DNA of 48,971 bases from Colimorpha_A sp900556615 (GCA_963598415.1 CAVBUH010000013.1:1-48971), one strand, 5' to 3'; positions 16,985 to 25,706 are shown, numbered from the stretch's first letter. The notes: generated by a model from the letters alone, not told the origin. Program-made: numbers and translations.

Positions 16985-19501
16985 ATGCAACAATACAAAA
17001 TTACCGGAATGAGCTGTGCCGCTTGTTCCGCTCGGGTAGAAAAGGCGGTATCTGCGGTTCCGGGCGTTACTTCATGCGCAGTCAGCCTGCTTACCAATTC
17101 CATGGGAGTAGAAGGGAACGCGGCAGAAGCCGAAATCATTTCTGCCGTAAAAGCCGCCGGCTACGGGGCCGAGAAAAAAGGAGAACGATCCGGCTCTGCT
17201 CCTGCTTCAACCGACAGATCGAACGATGAAGATTTGCTTGCCGATACCGAAACACCGAAACTAAAAAAGCGTCTTATATGGTCGCTTGTCTTTTTAGCGG
17301 TGTTGATGTATTTTTCCATGGGACATATGGCGGGACTTCCGCTTCCCCATTTTTTTGAAGAAAATCATTTGGCATATGGACTGCTCCAGCTATTGCTGTC
17401 GGCGGCAGTTATGGTGATCAATCAGAAATTTTTTATCAGTGGAATCAAGGGCCTGCTTCACCGCTCTCCGAATATGGATACCCTTGTTGCGCTTGGTTCG
17501 GGAACTGCCTTTGCCTACAGCACCTATATGCTTTTTGCCATGTCGGAGGCGTATGTCAGAGGAGATATGACTGCCGCAGCGGGATACAGGCATGAGCTTT
17601 GGTTTGAATCGGCGGCTATGATACTTGCGCTTATCACAGTTGGAAAAATGCTGGAAGCACGTTCAAAAGGGAGAACCACCGACGCGCTTAAGGGACTGAT
17701 CAAGCTTGCGCCTAAAACGGCGTCGGTCATAAGAAACGGGACAGAACAGACAGTCCCTGTCTCTGAGGTGAGAGCGGGAGATATTTTCACCGTTCGTCCG
17801 GGACAGAGCATACCGGTTGACGGCAGAGTGCTCGAAGGAAGCTCAGCGGTAGATGAATCGGCGCTTACCGGCGAGAGTATCCCTGTCGATAAGGCGGAGG
17901 GAGATACGGTATCTGCGGCGACAGTCAATCAAAACGGCTATCTGAGATGCGAAGCGACAAGAGTTGGAGAAGACACGGCGCTTGCACAGATTATAAAGAC
18001 AGTAAGCGACGCGGCGGCTACAAAAGCGCCGATTGCAAGACTTGCCGACAAGGTTTCCGGTATATTCGTTCCGACAGTTATCGCCATAGCGGCGGTTACC
18101 GCCGCCGTATGGCTGATGCTCGGAAAGGACGCCGGATTTGCGCTCGCAAGAGGAATTTCGGTGCTTGTGATAAGCTGTCCCTGCGCTTTAGGTCTTGCAA
18201 CGCCTGTGGCGGTCATGGTCGGAAGCGGAGTGGGAGCCAGGCATGGCATCCTATTTAAAACCGCCGCTGCACTGGAATCCGCCGGCAGAACCCGCATTGT
18301 TGTGCTTGACAAAACCGGAACGGTAACAAAGGGAAAACCTGAGGTTACCGATATTATACCGGCAGAAAACAGCAATGAAACCGAGCTTCTCACACTTGCG
18401 GCCTCTCTTGAAAGCAAAAGTGAACATCCGCTTGCTGATGCGGTTATGAAATATTCCGAGACAAAAAAGATATTTCCCGAAGCAGTGAGCAATTTTGCCG
18501 CTCTTGCGGGAAACGGTCTTTCCGCGAAGCGAAACGGCCGCTTTGTCTGCGGCGGACATCTTAATTATATTGCGGATCATGCCCCTGTCGGAAAAGATAT
18601 GAAGCTTGCCGCGGAACGGCTGGCGGAGCAAGGCAAAACGCCGTTGTTTTTTGCCGAAGAAGGAAATTTTCTCGGAATCATAGCGGTAGCCGACGTTATA
18701 AAAGAGGAGAGTCCGCAGGCGGTCGGGGAACTCCTTGATATGGGAATGCGCGTCGTTATGCTTACCGGAGACAATGAAAAAACCGCGCGCGCGGTGGCAA
18801 ATCAGGTCGGCATCAATGAGGTGATTGCCGGTGTTCTCCCCGACGGAAAGGAAAAAGCCGTGGCTTCTCTTTGCTCGGAGGGAAAAACCGCCATGATAGG
18901 AGACGGCATTAACGACGCACCTGCCCTCACAAGAGCGGATACCGGAATTGCAATCGGCACCGGAACCGATATTGCCGCTTCCGCTTCCGATGCTGTACTG
19001 ATGAATAGCCGTTTGACCGATGTTCCGGCTTTGATACGGCTGAGCCGCGCCACACTCAGGAACATCAGGGAAAATCTGTTTTGGGCGTTTATTTATAATA
19101 TTATTTGTATACCTCTTGCGGCGGGCGTCTTTATTTCCGCTTTCGGTTGGCAGCTGAATCCTATGCTGGGCGCTGCGGCAATGAGTCTGTCGAGCTTTTG
19201 TGTTGTAACGAACGCGCTGCGGCTGAATTTTGTTAAGTTATACGGCAAAAATAAAAACGGGGAAAATCCCGTTTCAAAAATAAAGGAGAATGATATCATG
19301 GAAAAAACAATGAAAATAGAAGGAATGATGTGCGGTCACTGTGAGGCGAGAGTGAAGAAAACGCTTGAAGGGCTACCCGGCGTTACCTCCGCTGCGGTCA
19401 GTCATAAGAAGGGAACCGCCGTTATCAGCATGACGAGGGATATACCCGATTCAGAGCTGAAAAAAGCTGTCGAGGAACAGGGCTATACTGTTAAGGGATA
19501 A
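16985..19501 (+). CDS. copA: Cu(I)-exporting P-type ATPase with C-terminal CopZ-like domain
   Basis: 838 aa inner-membrane copper exporter. Order: N-terminal heavy-metal domain (GMSCAACSARVE, about residue 8), eight transmembrane helices, TGES actuator loop, SCPCALGLATP metal-site helix, DKTGTVTKGKP phosphorylation site, MIGDGINDAPAL hinge. IYN and MSLSS in the last helices mark Cu(I) specificity. A second heavy-metal domain, GMMCGHCEARVKK, follows after residue 771. Start ATG at 16985 has AAAGGAG 5 bp upstream; the in-frame ATG at 16970 overlaps that site. The C-terminal domain has its own ribosome site and ATG, so a separate chaperone may also be made. Regulation by CsoR is inferred. Confidence 0.95.
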   Translation: MQQYKITGMSCAACSARVEKAVSAVPGVTSCAVSLLTNSMGVEGNAAEAEIISAVKAAGYGAEKKGERSGSAPASTDRSNDEDLLADTETPKLKKRLIWSLVFLAVLMYFSMGHMAGLPLPHFFEENHLAYGLLQLLLSAAVMVINQKFFISGIKGLLHRSPNMDTLVALGSGTAFAYSTYMLFAMSEAYVRGDMTAAAGYRHELWFESAAMILALITVGKMLEARSKGRTTDALKGLIKLAPKTASVIRNGTEQTVPVSEVRAGDIFTVRPGQSIPVDGRVLEGSSAVDESALTGESIPVDKAEGDTVSAATVNQNGYLRCEATRVGEDTALAQIIKTVSDAAATKAPIARLADKVSGIFVPTVIAIAAVTAAVWLMLGKDAGFALARGISVLVISCPCALGLATPVAVMVGSGVGARHGILFKTAAALESAGRTRIVVLDKTGTVTKGKPEVTDIIPAENSNETELLTLAASLESKSEHPLADAVMKYSETKKIFPEAVSNFAALAGNGLSAKRNGRFVCGGHLNYIADHAPVGKDMKLAAERLAEQGKTPLFFAEEGNFLGIIAVADVIKEESPQAVGELLDMGMRVVMLTGDNEKTARAVANQVGINEVIAGVLPDGKEKAVASLCSEGKTAMIGDGINDAPALTRADTGIAIGTGTDIAASASDAVLMNSRLTDVPALIRLSRATLRNIRENLFWAFIYNIICIPLAAGVFISAFGWQLNPMLGAAAMSLSSFCVVTNALRLNFVKLYGKNKNGENPVSKIKENDIMEKTMKIEGMMCGHCEARVKKTLEGLPGVTSAAVSHKKGTAVISMTRDIPDSELKKAVEEQGYTVKG
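19282..19300 (+). promoter_or_regulatory. copZ: Internal ribosome site and ATG for a CopZ-like chaperone
   Basis: AAAGGAGAA stands 7 bp before an in-frame ATG at 19298. Starting here gives a 67 aa protein beginning MEKTMKIEGMMCGHCEARV, a complete CopZ-type copper chaperone with CxxC. The same codons are read as the end of copA, since no stop separates them. Confidence 0.65.
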
Positions 19502-19651
19502 GAAAACCATACAGATATCCATTATATGACAAATTCGGGCGAAATGATGATAGTTTTCTTTTGCTACGATTCGGTCGGTTTTACCTGATATATATTGGAA
19601 CTGTTACTGTATCAGCAAATAACAGTGTTCACCGGCGATATCTGCTGTCAA

Positions 19652-19679
19652 GGGGCGTCTTATTAACACGAGACGCCCC
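19652..19679 (+). terminator. Hairpin downstream of copA
   Basis: GGGGCGTCT / AGACGCCCC, 9 bp perfect stem with a 10-base loop. No T-run follows, so an intrinsic terminator role is uncertain; it stands 150 bp after the copA stop. Confidence 0.4.
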
Positions 19680-19759
19680 CTGCTCAGCTTGTAAGGGCAG
19701 ATACCGCCGGACCGGAAGCCTTTCATAAACGGAAAGCTCAAAAGTGTCCTGTAATCACG

Positions 19760-19960
19760 AGGCAATACCGCACAATGATGGTTATACAGATGGCGCCGCC
19801 AAATTTTTCGTCAGACAATACCAATTGAGGAGGCAAGAGTGACTTCCTCTGCCGACGAAATTTCTGATGTTTGACGAAAAAATACAATCAAACACAATCA
19901 AACGCGCAGCAAAGACGATAGCCGTGCCCCAGAGATGTGGCCATAATACGGCGATATCCG
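19760..19960 (+). repeat. Repeat element A, degenerate copy
   Basis: Left end gaggcaataccgcacaatga and the middle (tttttcgtcagac, gaggaggcaagagtgac) are clear; the right third has diverged. It sits in the gene-free stretch after copA. Confidence 0.7.
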
Positions 19961-20331
19961 TTCTGGCTGCTGTATCTTCAAGTAATACAACAGCACTTCT
20001 GTTATTCTTCTTTTCCGTACCGCACACCCCGCCTTTTTGTTCAACGGGAAAGTCTTTTTCGAGCTACCGCCCAAGCGTGAATTCTCCATGAAAATGCCTT
20101 CTCTTCCGAGATTTCCATACCATCGATTCGGAGAGATTCGGGAAAAGAAGCGCCTTCCGGATTCTACCGAAAAATGTTCCCTGCAAAAGCGGTTCTGGAC
20201 ATATCCGTTCTGCTTTTTTCATTCGGCAAAGTAGGAAAATGAATAACAAATGAAGTCAACACAATCGATTGCAATTCTGCGGGAAACCGTTTTAGAAGAT
20301 CTCTATAATGCAGTATACATAGACGGCAAAG

Positions 20332-20456
20332 CGATTTTTCGTCAGTCTAAACAAAAATTCCGCAACAGAGTAACCATCTGTCAAGAATTTTTGTGACGAA
20401 TGATAGAAAACAGATCGAGTTGGTTTTGGTCAGTGAATTTTTAGAGGTACCCTTTA
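20332..20456 (+). repeat. Element A variant with a GGTACCT-type right end
   Basis: Begins gatttttcgtcagtc as in element A but ends in cagatcgag...ttttagaggtacccttt. The reverse complement of 21698-21861 shows the same ending, and ggtacctctaaaaa also follows the A copy at 2795. 19961-20578 shows nothing else. Confidence 0.55.
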
Positions 20457-20578
20457 TCTATAATTTTACGTTAAGCGATATTCTACCGCCATTTCGGCAA
20501 AGGATTTGCCTTAAAAGCAGCGCGGCTTTGAAAACAAAGTAGAACCTCGCGAAATAAAAGGATGGTTCGAAAAACAAA

Positions 20579-20869
20579 TCAGATCGAAGAAAGCAAGTCG
20601 TATAATACGTCTTTTATAGAGTCCGGCATTACTTCTCCGGCAACAAGCATATTGAAAATTCGGATCGCCGTTTCTTCATCCGAAGATATATCGTAAATGA
20701 AATTTTTATCAACCATATCGTCCTTATCGAACGAAAGACATAGCAAAGAATATACATTATTATTATTATTTTTGTTGTCCATGCTGTGACGATTAGACTT
20801 TAGTAAGCCGTACTCCACCTTTGGAAGATTGCCGCATACGGAAATCGATGTTTCGGATATAAATTCCAT
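20579..20869 (-). CDS. Small acidic protein, possibly DUF6514-like
   Basis: 96 aa, no signal peptide or membrane segment. The C-terminal half (FIYDISSDEETAIRIF, then VMPDSIKDVLYDLL) resembles small clostridial proteins of the DUF6514 type; function unknown. A run of five asparagines near residue 35 is odd and may be a linker. It is supported as a real gene by AGGAG 7 bp before the ATG and by a good promoter upstream. It stands alone in a repeat-rich region. Confidence 0.6.
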   Translation of the reverse strand: MEFISETSISVCGNLPKVEYGLLKSNRHSMDNKNNNNNVYSLLCLSFDKDDMVDKNFIYDISSDEETAIRIFNMLVAGEVMPDSIKDVLYDLLSSI

Positions 20870-20905
20870 ATAACGCTCCTAATATTGTAATATCTAAACA
20901 ATTCT

Positions 20906-20934
20906 ATTATACCATACATTAAAGAATATGTAAA
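20906..20934 (-). promoter_or_regulatory. Promoter of the DUF6514-like gene
   Basis: Read on the minus strand: TTTACA, 17 bp, TATAAT, about 35 bp before the ribosome site. Confidence 0.65.
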
Positions 20935-22115
20935 CAGAATATTATTTTATCCCCCAACGGATACGATCTTTCGCAAACAAAAACATCTTAGCACGATATC
21001 TCGAAAAAATGGACATTTTTGTTAATTTATGCAATATATTTTATTAAATTAAAATTTATTTTGGAAAATGAATCAAAAAACATCTGCCATTTATCGAATA
21101 ATGAATATTATATGTATATTATTGATAAAAATGTAACTATATACAAAAATATAGGCATATGACGGATACAATAATGGATTTTTGCATATTGATAACAAAA
21201 AATCAACATAAGTATTTAAAAAAACAAGTTAAATTTCATTAAATATATACACATATATGTAGTATAATAATTGATTAAATATCTATATATTGTGTTAAAA
21301 ATATTTTTTGCGGGTGTTATAGTCTCAGTTTATAACATGAACTCCGCTTAGATTTCTGTTATTAGGCCGTAACCGAACACTGCTTGAGACAATAAAGAGT
21401 CACAATGGCGGCCAGTTTTTATATAGAACTTCTATAGGGCTTCCCCATCATTTGGCAATAATAGACTTTACAACAACCAAACGCCGATACGTCTTATCCT
21501 CCTGCACCTTTTGGTAAAAACACTACGGAATATCGTCAGTCAACAGAATGATTTTTTACAAAATATAGTCTATGATGCAGTGTACCAATGAACACACAAG
21601 CCGTACCATTGATAGCAGAAATATGATTAAGGCAATCCGTCGGATTCACGGCTTGCGCCTTGATAATAGCAGCAGGACAATTTTTCATCATACTTCAGGG
21701 CACCTCTAAAAAATCACTGCCCAAATCCGGCTCGATCTGTTTTCTGTCATTTGTCACAAGCTTTGTCGCCAGAGAAGTTGTCTTGCCCCTCACAATTGGT
21801 ATTGTTTGGCGAAAAATGCGACTGCGCATTTGTATCGTCAAAGCCCGGCAGCATTGCCCTAATATTTCAATGTTTTTTAGCGATGCCGGCCAATACTTCC
21901 CGAAAGATCGTTAAACGATTTATTCAGTCATTCCTTAATCGTCATTTCACCTTTAACTGCTATACTCATTTTCTTTTCAGAGAATCTTTATTTTAAAGAT
22001 GAAGGACAGTTTTTCCCAATTTATTACATTTAAAATTTATAATGGCATTAGTTTTGTAAATGTATATTAATTATTTCAGTTTACTTTTTAAAAATTTATT
22101 TAGTATTTTAATAAA
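20935..22115. other. Gene-free, very AT-rich stretch
   Basis: About 1.2 kb without a recognisable gene on either strand. 20990-21310 is almost all A and T with many short homopolymers. 21316-21336 holds the single palindrome gttatagtctcagtttataac. 21350-21690 is more balanced in composition but gives only short frames with no family resemblance; it could be the decayed remains of a gene. Confidence 0.6.
21698..21861 (-). repeat. Element A variant copy
   Basis: Reverse orientation: begins gggcacctctaaaaaatcac, passes cagagaagttgtcttgcccc and ggtattgtttggcgaaaaa, ends gcattgcccta. The first end is the GGTACCT-type variant, the second the usual A terminus. Confidence 0.6.
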
Positions 22116-22122
22116 ATATCTA

Positions 22123-22156
22123 TTGAAATTTTTTATTAATTGATATATAATATTAT
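22123..22156 (+). promoter_or_regulatory. Promoter of the perR-rubrerythrin operon with possible operator
   Basis: TTGAAA, 17 bp, TATAAT. The -10 overlaps the palindrome ATAATATTAT (22147-22156), which resembles the AT-rich inverted repeat bound by PerR. Autorepression is inferred. Confidence 0.6.
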
Positions 22157-22178
22157 TAATAACAAAGTAGGAGAAATC

Positions 22179-22583
22179 ATGAAAAGACAGACGCTTCAAA
22201 AAACAATCATTCTTGACGCTCTGAAAAAGCTCGGAAATCATCCTACCCCCGCCATGGTATACGAGGAAATACATCCTCGATATCCGACGATCAGTCAGGC
22301 TACGGTATTCAGAGTTCTCGCCAGTGAATGCAGTGAAGGAAATGCACAGCGCGTTTACACGCCCGGCTCTACTGCAAGATACGAGTACGGCGTCCGTCCT
22401 CATTGGCATATTTGCTGCCGGATGTGCGGGAAGATTGCCGACGTCGATCTCGCTCTTCCTGAAAACCTGACGGAGCTTCTTAAATGCGGCGAGGATTTCT
22501 CCGTCGAAAAATATTTTATTGAATTTATCGGTTTGTGTCCGGAATGCCGGAAGCATGCTGAGACACCCGATGAAAATAAATAA
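22179..22583 (+). CDS. perR: Fur family repressor, PerR-like
   Basis: 134 aa winged-helix metalloregulator. The recognition helix is TISQATVFRVLA (about 37-48); the regulatory metal site includes H32 and HWHICCRMCG (about 75-84); structural zinc cysteines are CxxC at 80-83 and CPEC near 117. Directly upstream of a peroxide-scavenging rubrerythrin, the family member most likely is PerR, which senses peroxide by metal-catalysed His oxidation. Zur or Fur cannot be fully excluded. Start ATG at 22179 has AGGAGA 5 bp upstream; the longer frame lacks a ribosome site. Confidence 0.85.
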   Translation: MKRQTLQKTIILDALKKLGNHPTPAMVYEEIHPRYPTISQATVFRVLASECSEGNAQRVYTPGSTARYEYGVRPHWHICCRMCGKIADVDLALPENLTELLKCGEDFSVEKYFIEFIGLCPECRKHAETPDENK

Positions 22584-22613
22584 CCATTTTTATTAAAAAG
22601 AGAGGTATTTGAT

Positions 22614-23153
22614 ATGAAATTTGTATGTACTGTTTGCGGTTATGTTTATGAAGGCGACGCTGCTCCTGAAAAATGTCCTGTATGTAAGGCTCCTGCATCC
22701 AAGTTCAAGGCTATGGACGAAGGCATGACATGGGCTGCTGAGCACGTTGTAGGCGTTGCCAAAGGCGTTTCCGAGGATATTCTCACCGATCTCCGCGCCA
22801 ATTTCATGGGAGAGTGCACAGAGGTAGGTATGTATCTCGCTATGGCAAGAGTAGCTCACAGAGAAGGCTATCCTGAAATCGGACTTTATTGGGAAAAAGC
22901 AGCACTTGAAGAAGCTGAACATGCCGCAAAATTTGCCGAGCTTCTCGGTGAGGTTGTTACCGATTCTACAAAGAAGAATCTTGAAATGAGAGTAGAAGCT
23001 GAAAACGGCGCTACCGCCGGAAAATTCGATCTTGCAAAACGCGCTAAGGAAGCCAACCTCGACGCTATCCATGACACCGTACATGAAATGGCACGCGATG
23101 AAGCAAGACACGGCAAGGCATTTGCAGGACTTCTCAAGAGGTATTTTGGTTGA
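22614..23153 (+). CDS. Reverse rubrerythrin (rubredoxin-rubrerythrin, peroxide reductase)
   Basis: 179 aa cytosolic iron protein reducing hydrogen peroxide (and, in C. acetobutylicum, oxygen) with electrons from NADH via a reductase. The rubredoxin part is N-terminal (CTVCGYVYEGDAAPEKCPVC, residues 5-24), the reverse of classical rubrerythrin. The ferritin-like di-iron part has GECTEVGMYLAMA, EEAEHAAKFAELL and DEARHGKAF. GAGAGG precedes the ATG. It is the second gene of the peroxide operon, 30 bp after perR. Confidence 0.93.
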   Translation: MKFVCTVCGYVYEGDAAPEKCPVCKAPASKFKAMDEGMTWAAEHVVGVAKGVSEDILTDLRANFMGECTEVGMYLAMARVAHREGYPEIGLYWEKAALEEAEHAAKFAELLGEVVTDSTKKNLEMRVEAENGATAGKFDLAKRAKEANLDAIHDTVHEMARDEARHGKAFAGLLKRYFG

Positions 23154-23156
23154 TTT

Positions 23157-23378
23157 ATGGTAGACTTTAAAGATAAAATCGATGAAATCGTTGATAAAAT
23201 ACAAAACGATAAATCTCTGAAGGCTAAATTTGAGAAGGATCCTGTATCTGCCATAGAAGAAATCATCGGCGTGGATCTTCCGAACGACAAAATAAATCAG
23301 CTTGTCGAAGGAATCAAAGCAAAGCTTACTTTGAATTCAGTCGGCAGCAAGCTCGGCGGTCTTTTTGGAAAAAAGTGA
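23157..23378 (+). CDS. Small leader-like protein of unknown function
   Basis: 73 aa, charged and helical. The segment SLKAKFEKDPVSAIEEIIG and then VDLPNDKINQLVEG resembles the leader region of nitrile-hydratase-like / Nif11-type RiPP precursors, and the tail ends in LGGLFGKK. No RiPP-modifying enzyme is in the window, and there is no Cys/Ser/Thr-rich core, so a precursor role is doubtful. It begins 3 bp after the rubrerythrin stop with only a weak AAGAGG site, so it is probably translationally coupled. It may be a structural or redox partner. Function not known to me. Confidence 0.75.
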   Translation: MVDFKDKIDEIVDKIQNDKSLKAKFEKDPVSAIEEIIGVDLPNDKINQLVEGIKAKLTLNSVGSKLGGLFGKK

Positions 23379-23401
23379 TATTAACATAGGAGAATTAAAC
23401 C

Positions 23402-23605
23402 TTGGAATACTTACCCAACGAAGAAATTTGCCATTGTAAGCACGTTACACTCGCTGATATCGACAGGGCTCTTCATTCCCACAACAAGTTTGAAGATGTC
23501 GAAGCGGAATTCCGGCAGGTTCAGCTTATAACAGACTGTTCTACCGGATGTGGCGGCTGTCACGATAAGATAATGGACATTATCTCGTCCATTATCAGCG
23601 GCTGA
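23402..23605 (+). CDS. Bfd-like [2Fe-2S] ferredoxin
   Basis: 67 aa. Four cysteines in the BFD pattern: C-H-C at about residues 10-12 and C-STG-C-GG-C near 46-54, with VTLADIDRAL between, as in bacterioferritin-associated ferredoxin and the BFD domains of nitrite reductase and NADH oxidases. It probably passes electrons to the neighbouring rubrerythrin, an inference from position. The start is TTG with AGGAGAA 7 bp upstream; no ATG is available without losing the first cysteines. A strong terminator follows. Confidence 0.82.
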   Translation: MEYLPNEEICHCKHVTLADIDRALHSHNKFEDVEAEFRQVQLITDCSTGCGGCHDKIMDIISSIISG

Positions 23606-23623
23606 TTTTAACTTGACATTCAG

Positions 23624-23659
23624 AAAAGGATATGTTATGATTAGACATATCCTTTTTTA
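23624..23659 (+). terminator. Terminator of the peroxide operon
   Basis: AAAGGATATGT / ACATATCCTTT, 11 bp perfect stem, 9-base loop, T-run after it. Confidence 0.92.
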
Positions 23660-23706
23660 TATTAAATATTAGCGTTCAAAATTAACCTTACCGGGGGGTC
23701 TTTTCC

Positions 23707-24417
23707 ATGAACCGAATCATAACCTACCAAAATCTAAACTAATTTACCTACTCCAACGATCGACTCATCATCGGTAAAATCAACGGGCTCGTTATCGATT
23801 TTATCGGACTCGGCGGTCAAAATATGCTGAGCGACAATGAGACCGGAAAAAAATTAGCCGAAAAAAATATCCTATATATGATGCCTTATCTGAATCCCTG
23901 GAATTGGATGAATCGGCAAGCAGTCTCAATAACCGATGAGCTCATTGACGTCCTGTTCGAGCACTACACCCTGCCCGACTCTCTCCCCATTGTCAGCAGC
24001 GGCGGAAGCATGGGAGGGCAATCCGCCATTGTTTATTGCCGATATGCTAAGCGCACCCCTGTAGCCTGTGTCGCAAACTGCCCCGTATGCGATATGCCTT
24101 ATCATTTTACCGAGCGTCCCGATCTTCCGAGAACAATATACTCTGCGTTTTATAATGAGCAAGGAGAATTAAACGAGGTACTTAAGAAATATTCTCCCCT
24201 GCATCTTGCTCCCGAAATGCCGGATATCGACTATTATATATTCCATTGCGGCGGCGACCAGGCAGTCAACAAAGAAAAGCATTCGGACAAATTTGTCGCA
24301 GCAATGAAAGCTCGCAAAGTTACTTATTATGAAATACCGGACCGAGGTCACTGTGATCTCGGAGAAGATATGGCAAAGCTTTATCATGAAAAGCTGACAG
24401 AATCAATTTTTAAATAA
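23707..24417 (+). pseudogene. Alpha/beta hydrolase gene with an early stop codon
   Basis: From ATG at 23707 the frame reads about 11 residues (MNRIITYQNLN), meets TAA at 23740, then continues in the same frame with hydrolase-like sequence (FTYSNDRLIIGKING) into the open part from 23824. That part (197 aa) keeps the nucleophile elbow GGSMGGQ, an acid in CGGDQAV and the His in DRGHCDL, as in prolyl-oligopeptidase-like esterases. Either the gene is inactivated by one nonsense change, or translation restarts at 23824, leaving a protein that lacks the first strands. The upstream in-frame similarity favours inactivation. A sequencing error is possible. Confidence 0.7.
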
Positions 24418-24446
24418 ACTTTTATGCCAAAAATTTAAATATTTAT

Positions 24447-24484
24447 CCCGCCGGCGACAGAAAAAAACATTTTTCTGCGGCGGG
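24447..24484 (+). terminator. Large hairpin after the hydrolase gene
   Basis: CCCGCCG / CGGCGGG closing an inner CAGAAAAA / TTTTTCTG stem. The trailing ATTCTTGTAATTTT is only moderately T-rich. Confidence 0.65.
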
Positions 24485-24584
24485 ATTCTTGTAATTTTGG
24501 ATTTCCTTTATGATATAGTATAGAAAAAGCCACGAAAAGCTTCGGAAAATAACCGGAAATATCCGGATATTTTCAAATTCTATC

Positions 24585-24756
24585 AAGGCAACACCGCAAA
24601 ATGCACGGTAAACGTCTATGTTGCGCATTTGCTTGCATCTTTTCCGTCATACTTCACAAATTCTTAAGCAGAAGAGTCATGCCTCCTTAATTTGTATTGT
24701 CTGACGAAAAATCCGGCGGCGCAACTGCACAACAATCATTGTGCGATGTTGCCTAA
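24585..24756 (-). repeat. Repeat element A copy upstream of noc
   Basis: Reverse copy from aaggcaacaccgc to gcgatgttgcctaa with the usual middle (tgacgaaaaatccggcggcg). It ends 24 bp before the noc start, so the noc ribosome site lies at its very edge and any promoter would have to be inside or beyond the element. Confidence 0.85.
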
Positions 24757-24779
24757 AAATTCAAAAGGAAGAACCCAAA

Positions 24780-25670
24780 ATGACCGGAACAGAATTTTTT
24801 AAAAAAGCCTTTGCATCCCCTGAAAAAAAGACGAAAGCGGAAATATTCGGTAAGATACATATGCTCCCGATAGGAAATATCTATCCTAATTCGGCGCAAC
24901 CGAGAAAAAATTTTGACGATGAAAGAATAATGAAGCTCGCAGAGAGTGTTATTCGGTATGGAATTTTGCAGCCGCTTACCGTGCGCTTTGCGGCAGATCC
25001 GCGCATATACTCCGAAAAGGATAGTCTTAAAGCCTACAGCTATGAGCTTATCGCGGGAGAGCGCAGACTCCGTGCCGCAAAAATTGCCGGATTTACCGAG
25101 GTCCCCTGTATCATTACCGAAGCAGACGGAAGACGTGCCGCGGAGCTGGCAATCATCGAAAATCTTCAGCGAGAGGATCTTAATATTTTTGAACAGGCAA
25201 GCGCAATAGGATCTCTTATAGACATATACGGTCTGACACAGGAGCAAACAGCAAAAGCGCTTGGTTTAAGCCAATCTTCCATAGCAAATAAGCTGCGGCT
25301 TCTGAAGCTTACACCGCCCGAGCGGAAGATCATTATTGACGGTTCTCTTACAGAACGACATGCGAGAGCTTTGCTGAAGCTCTCGGATTCCGATATCCGT
25401 CTTTCCGTTCTGGAAACAATTATCAAAAAAGAATTAAACGTCGCAGACAGCGAAGCACTTATCGATAAATATCTTTGCAACAGCGAAAATCCCTATGCGG
25501 TCAAAAAAAGGAAGACCGTAATAAAGGACATCCGAATTTTTTATAATACAATCGATCGAGCAATCGATACCATGGAGAAAGCAGGCGTCGATGTAGCAAA
25601 AGAAAAACGCGAAAACGAAGATACTGTTGAATTTGTTATTAAGATAAACAAACGATATGAACCGGCATAA
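24780..25670 (+). CDS. noc: Nucleoid occlusion protein / ParB paralogue
   Basis: 296 aa ParB/Noc-type CTP-switch DNA-binding protein. ParB N domain: IGNIYPNSAQPRKNFDDE, AGERRLRAAKIAGF, IENLQREDLNIFEQA; then a helix-turn-helix around TQEQTAKALGLSQSSIANKL. The C-terminal stretch IRIFYNTIDRAIDTMEKAG is typical of Noc, which stops FtsZ assembly over the nucleoid and binds membrane through an N-terminal amphipathic helix. It is separated from parA by 700 bp with parS sites, as Noc genes near parAB often are. Start ATG at 24780 has AAAGGAAGAA upstream. A second ParB is the alternative. Confidence 0.85.
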   Translation: MTGTEFFKKAFASPEKKTKAEIFGKIHMLPIGNIYPNSAQPRKNFDDERIMKLAESVIRYGILQPLTVRFAADPRIYSEKDSLKAYSYELIAGERRLRAAKIAGFTEVPCIITEADGRRAAELAIIENLQREDLNIFEQASAIGSLIDIYGLTQEQTAKALGLSQSSIANKLRLLKLTPPERKIIIDGSLTERHARALLKLSDSDIRLSVLETIIKKELNVADSEALIDKYLCNSENPYAVKKRKTVIKDIRIFYNTIDRAIDTMEKAGVDVAKEKRENEDTVEFVIKINKRYEPA

Positions 25671-25706
25671 TATATTTCTTTTCAGTTTGCTCGCTGCCGA
25701 AAAATT

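Noticed and set aside
21316..21336. Palindrome gttatagtctcagtttataac, reminiscent of a CRISPR repeat
   Set aside because: It occurs only once; there are no regularly spaced copies and no cas genes.
22614..23605. RiPP biosynthesis cluster suggested by the leader-like protein
   Set aside because: No modifying enzyme, protease or exporter nearby and no core peptide; neighbours are redox proteins.
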